From VRUE01 sp963822295 (GTDB taxonomy: Bacteria; Actinomycetota; Thermoleophilia; Solirubrobacterales; 70-9), in NCBI GenBank assembly GCA_963822295.1, contig CAWGHD010000002.1, positions 124,001-188,000 of the forward strand: a DNA stretch of 64,000 nucleotides, in the 5' to 3' direction. Below are positions 63,375 to 64,000 of the stretch, in pieces. The notes under the pieces are model-generated. The model searched no databases and was not told the DNA's origin. It saw only the letters and a program-made list of their open reading frames with translations. Numbering within the stretch: position 1 is the stretch's first letter; every line of letters starts with the position of its first letter. Position numbers and translations under genes: made by a program.

Positions 63375-64000
63375 CTACTTGATGAAGAGCATCTCCTCGT
63401 ATTTGGGGAGCGGCCAGAGGTCGTCGGCGACGACCTTCTCGAGCTTGTCGGCCGCCTCGCGCACGTTGGCCATCGCCGCGATCTGCTTGTCGCGGGCGTG
63501 GACCGCCATCTCGAGCCCCTCGAGGCCCGGGTCGGCGTTGGCCTGCTCGAGCTCGCCCAGCGCGCCGGTCAGATCCACGACCAGGCCGCGGACCTCGCTG
63601 TCCAGCCCCTCGACGCCACTGCTCTGCAGCAGCGCCAGGTGGCGGAGGGCCGCGGGCAGGATCATCGTCTTCGCGATCGAGAAGGTCGTCTCCGCCTCGA
63701 TGTTGGCGCGGATCCAGTACTGCTCGACCCAGACCTCGTAGCGGGACTCGAGCTCGCGCTTGGAGAGGACCTCGTAGTTCTCGAAGGCGGCGACCGAGTC
63801 GTCGGCGAGCACCTCGGGCAGCGCGTCGGGAGTGGTTTTCAGGTTCTTCAGGCCGCGCTGCTCGGCTTCGGCGTGCCAGGCCTCGTCGTAGTTGTCGCCG
63901 CTGAAGCAGACCTGTTTGTTGGCGGAGTAGGACTCCTTGACGACCTCGATCACGGCCTCGGCGACCGCCGTGCCGCCGGAGATCTTCTCCTCCAGCCTGC
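63375..64000 (-). CDS. glnN: Type III glutamine synthetase, C-terminal part (cut by window edge)
   Basis: Only the last ~208 residues are inside the window; the frame is open to base 64000 and the gene continues to the right. The C-terminal segments (ESYSANKQVCFSGDNYDEAWHAEAEQRGLKN, RYEVWVEQYWIRANIEAETTF, DLWPLPKYEEMLFIK) are typical of GSIII, the large ~700-residue class, and not of GSI. The active-site part lies outside the window. It converges on the collagen-like gene with a 6-nt gap. Confidence 0.9.
   Translation of the reverse strand, partial: RLEEKISGGTAVAEAVIEVVKESYSANKQVCFSGDNYDEAWHAEAEQRGLKNLKTTPDALPEVLADDSVAAFENYEVLSKRELESRYEVWVEQYWIRANIEAETTFSIAKTMILPAALRHLALLQSSGVEGLDSEVRGLVVDLTGALGELEQANADPGLEGLEMAVHARDKQIAAMANVREAADKLEKVVADDLWPLPKYEEMLFIK

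Overview
The window is about 70% G+C and densely packed. It is best explained as chromosome of an actinobacterium, probably Thermoleophilia (Solirubrobacterales-like). The supporting signs are an actinobacterial-type integration host factor, a type III glutamine synthetase, many secreted low-complexity proteins, and a recurring start architecture in which a TANNNT -10 box lies about 5-10 nt before the start codon (leaderless transcription). The taxon is inferred from gene content only. I see no tRNA, rRNA, CRISPR array, prophage or insertion sequence.

Layout. 0-6 kb: a polytopic membrane protein open to the left edge, a glycosyltransferase/flippase fusion, a membrane HD-GYP c-di-GMP phosphodiesterase, and a secreted protein preceded by a candidate c-di-GMP riboswitch. 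6-13.5 kb: metH under a SAM-I riboswitch, an aldehyde dehydrogenase, and a lipoprotein coupled to a PQQ-type sugar dehydrogenase. 13.6-20 kb: an Mla/Mce-type lipid ABC transporter (two permeases and an ATPase) run into an RND exporter and a thioredoxin-like/B3-B4 fusion. 20-25 kb: small conserved genes, mIHF, a divergent AOS-family synthase/GNAT pair, and an AlkA-like glycosylase. 25-32 kb: a PAS-GAF-GGDEF-EAL protein, an NMT1/THI5-type ABC importer divergent from a TauE/SafE permease, and an Rrf2 regulator. 32-39 kb: a MoxR ATPase/VWA/histidine phosphatase operon, a lipoprotein, two cation antiporters and a Bcp peroxiredoxin. 39-46 kb: acyl-CoA dehydrogenase, a DHA2 MFS exporter, typA and a cold-shock gene. 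46-58 kb: YHYH protein, a subtilase-like protein, VTT membrane protein, RecD2 helicase, small enzymes, a TetR unit, RlmN and a cytochrome P450. 58-64 kb: a 1436-residue secreted protease with propeller-like repeats, a collagen-like protein, and the C-terminal part of a type III glutamine synthetase cut by the right edge.

Connecting themes. c-di-GMP signalling appears three times (HD-GYP enzyme, GGDEF-EAL enzyme, riboswitch), with surface or secreted proteins as plausible outputs. Methionine/SAM and sulfur metabolism appear as metH with its riboswitch and as TauE/Rrf2. A near-identical palindrome stands before both the aldehyde dehydrogenase and the P450, suggesting one regulator for two distant oxidative genes. 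Several convergent gene pairs end in unusual inverted repeats, one of which is a 16-mer repeated exactly three times.

Caution. Reading frames are broken by single-base shifts in about nine genes, mostly between 6 and 20.5 kb and once in typA. Housekeeping genes are affected and the encoded protein continues across each break, so base-calling or assembly indels are more likely than true pseudogenes. These genes are annotated as single loci with the breaks noted. No gap between genes exceeds about 250 bases.
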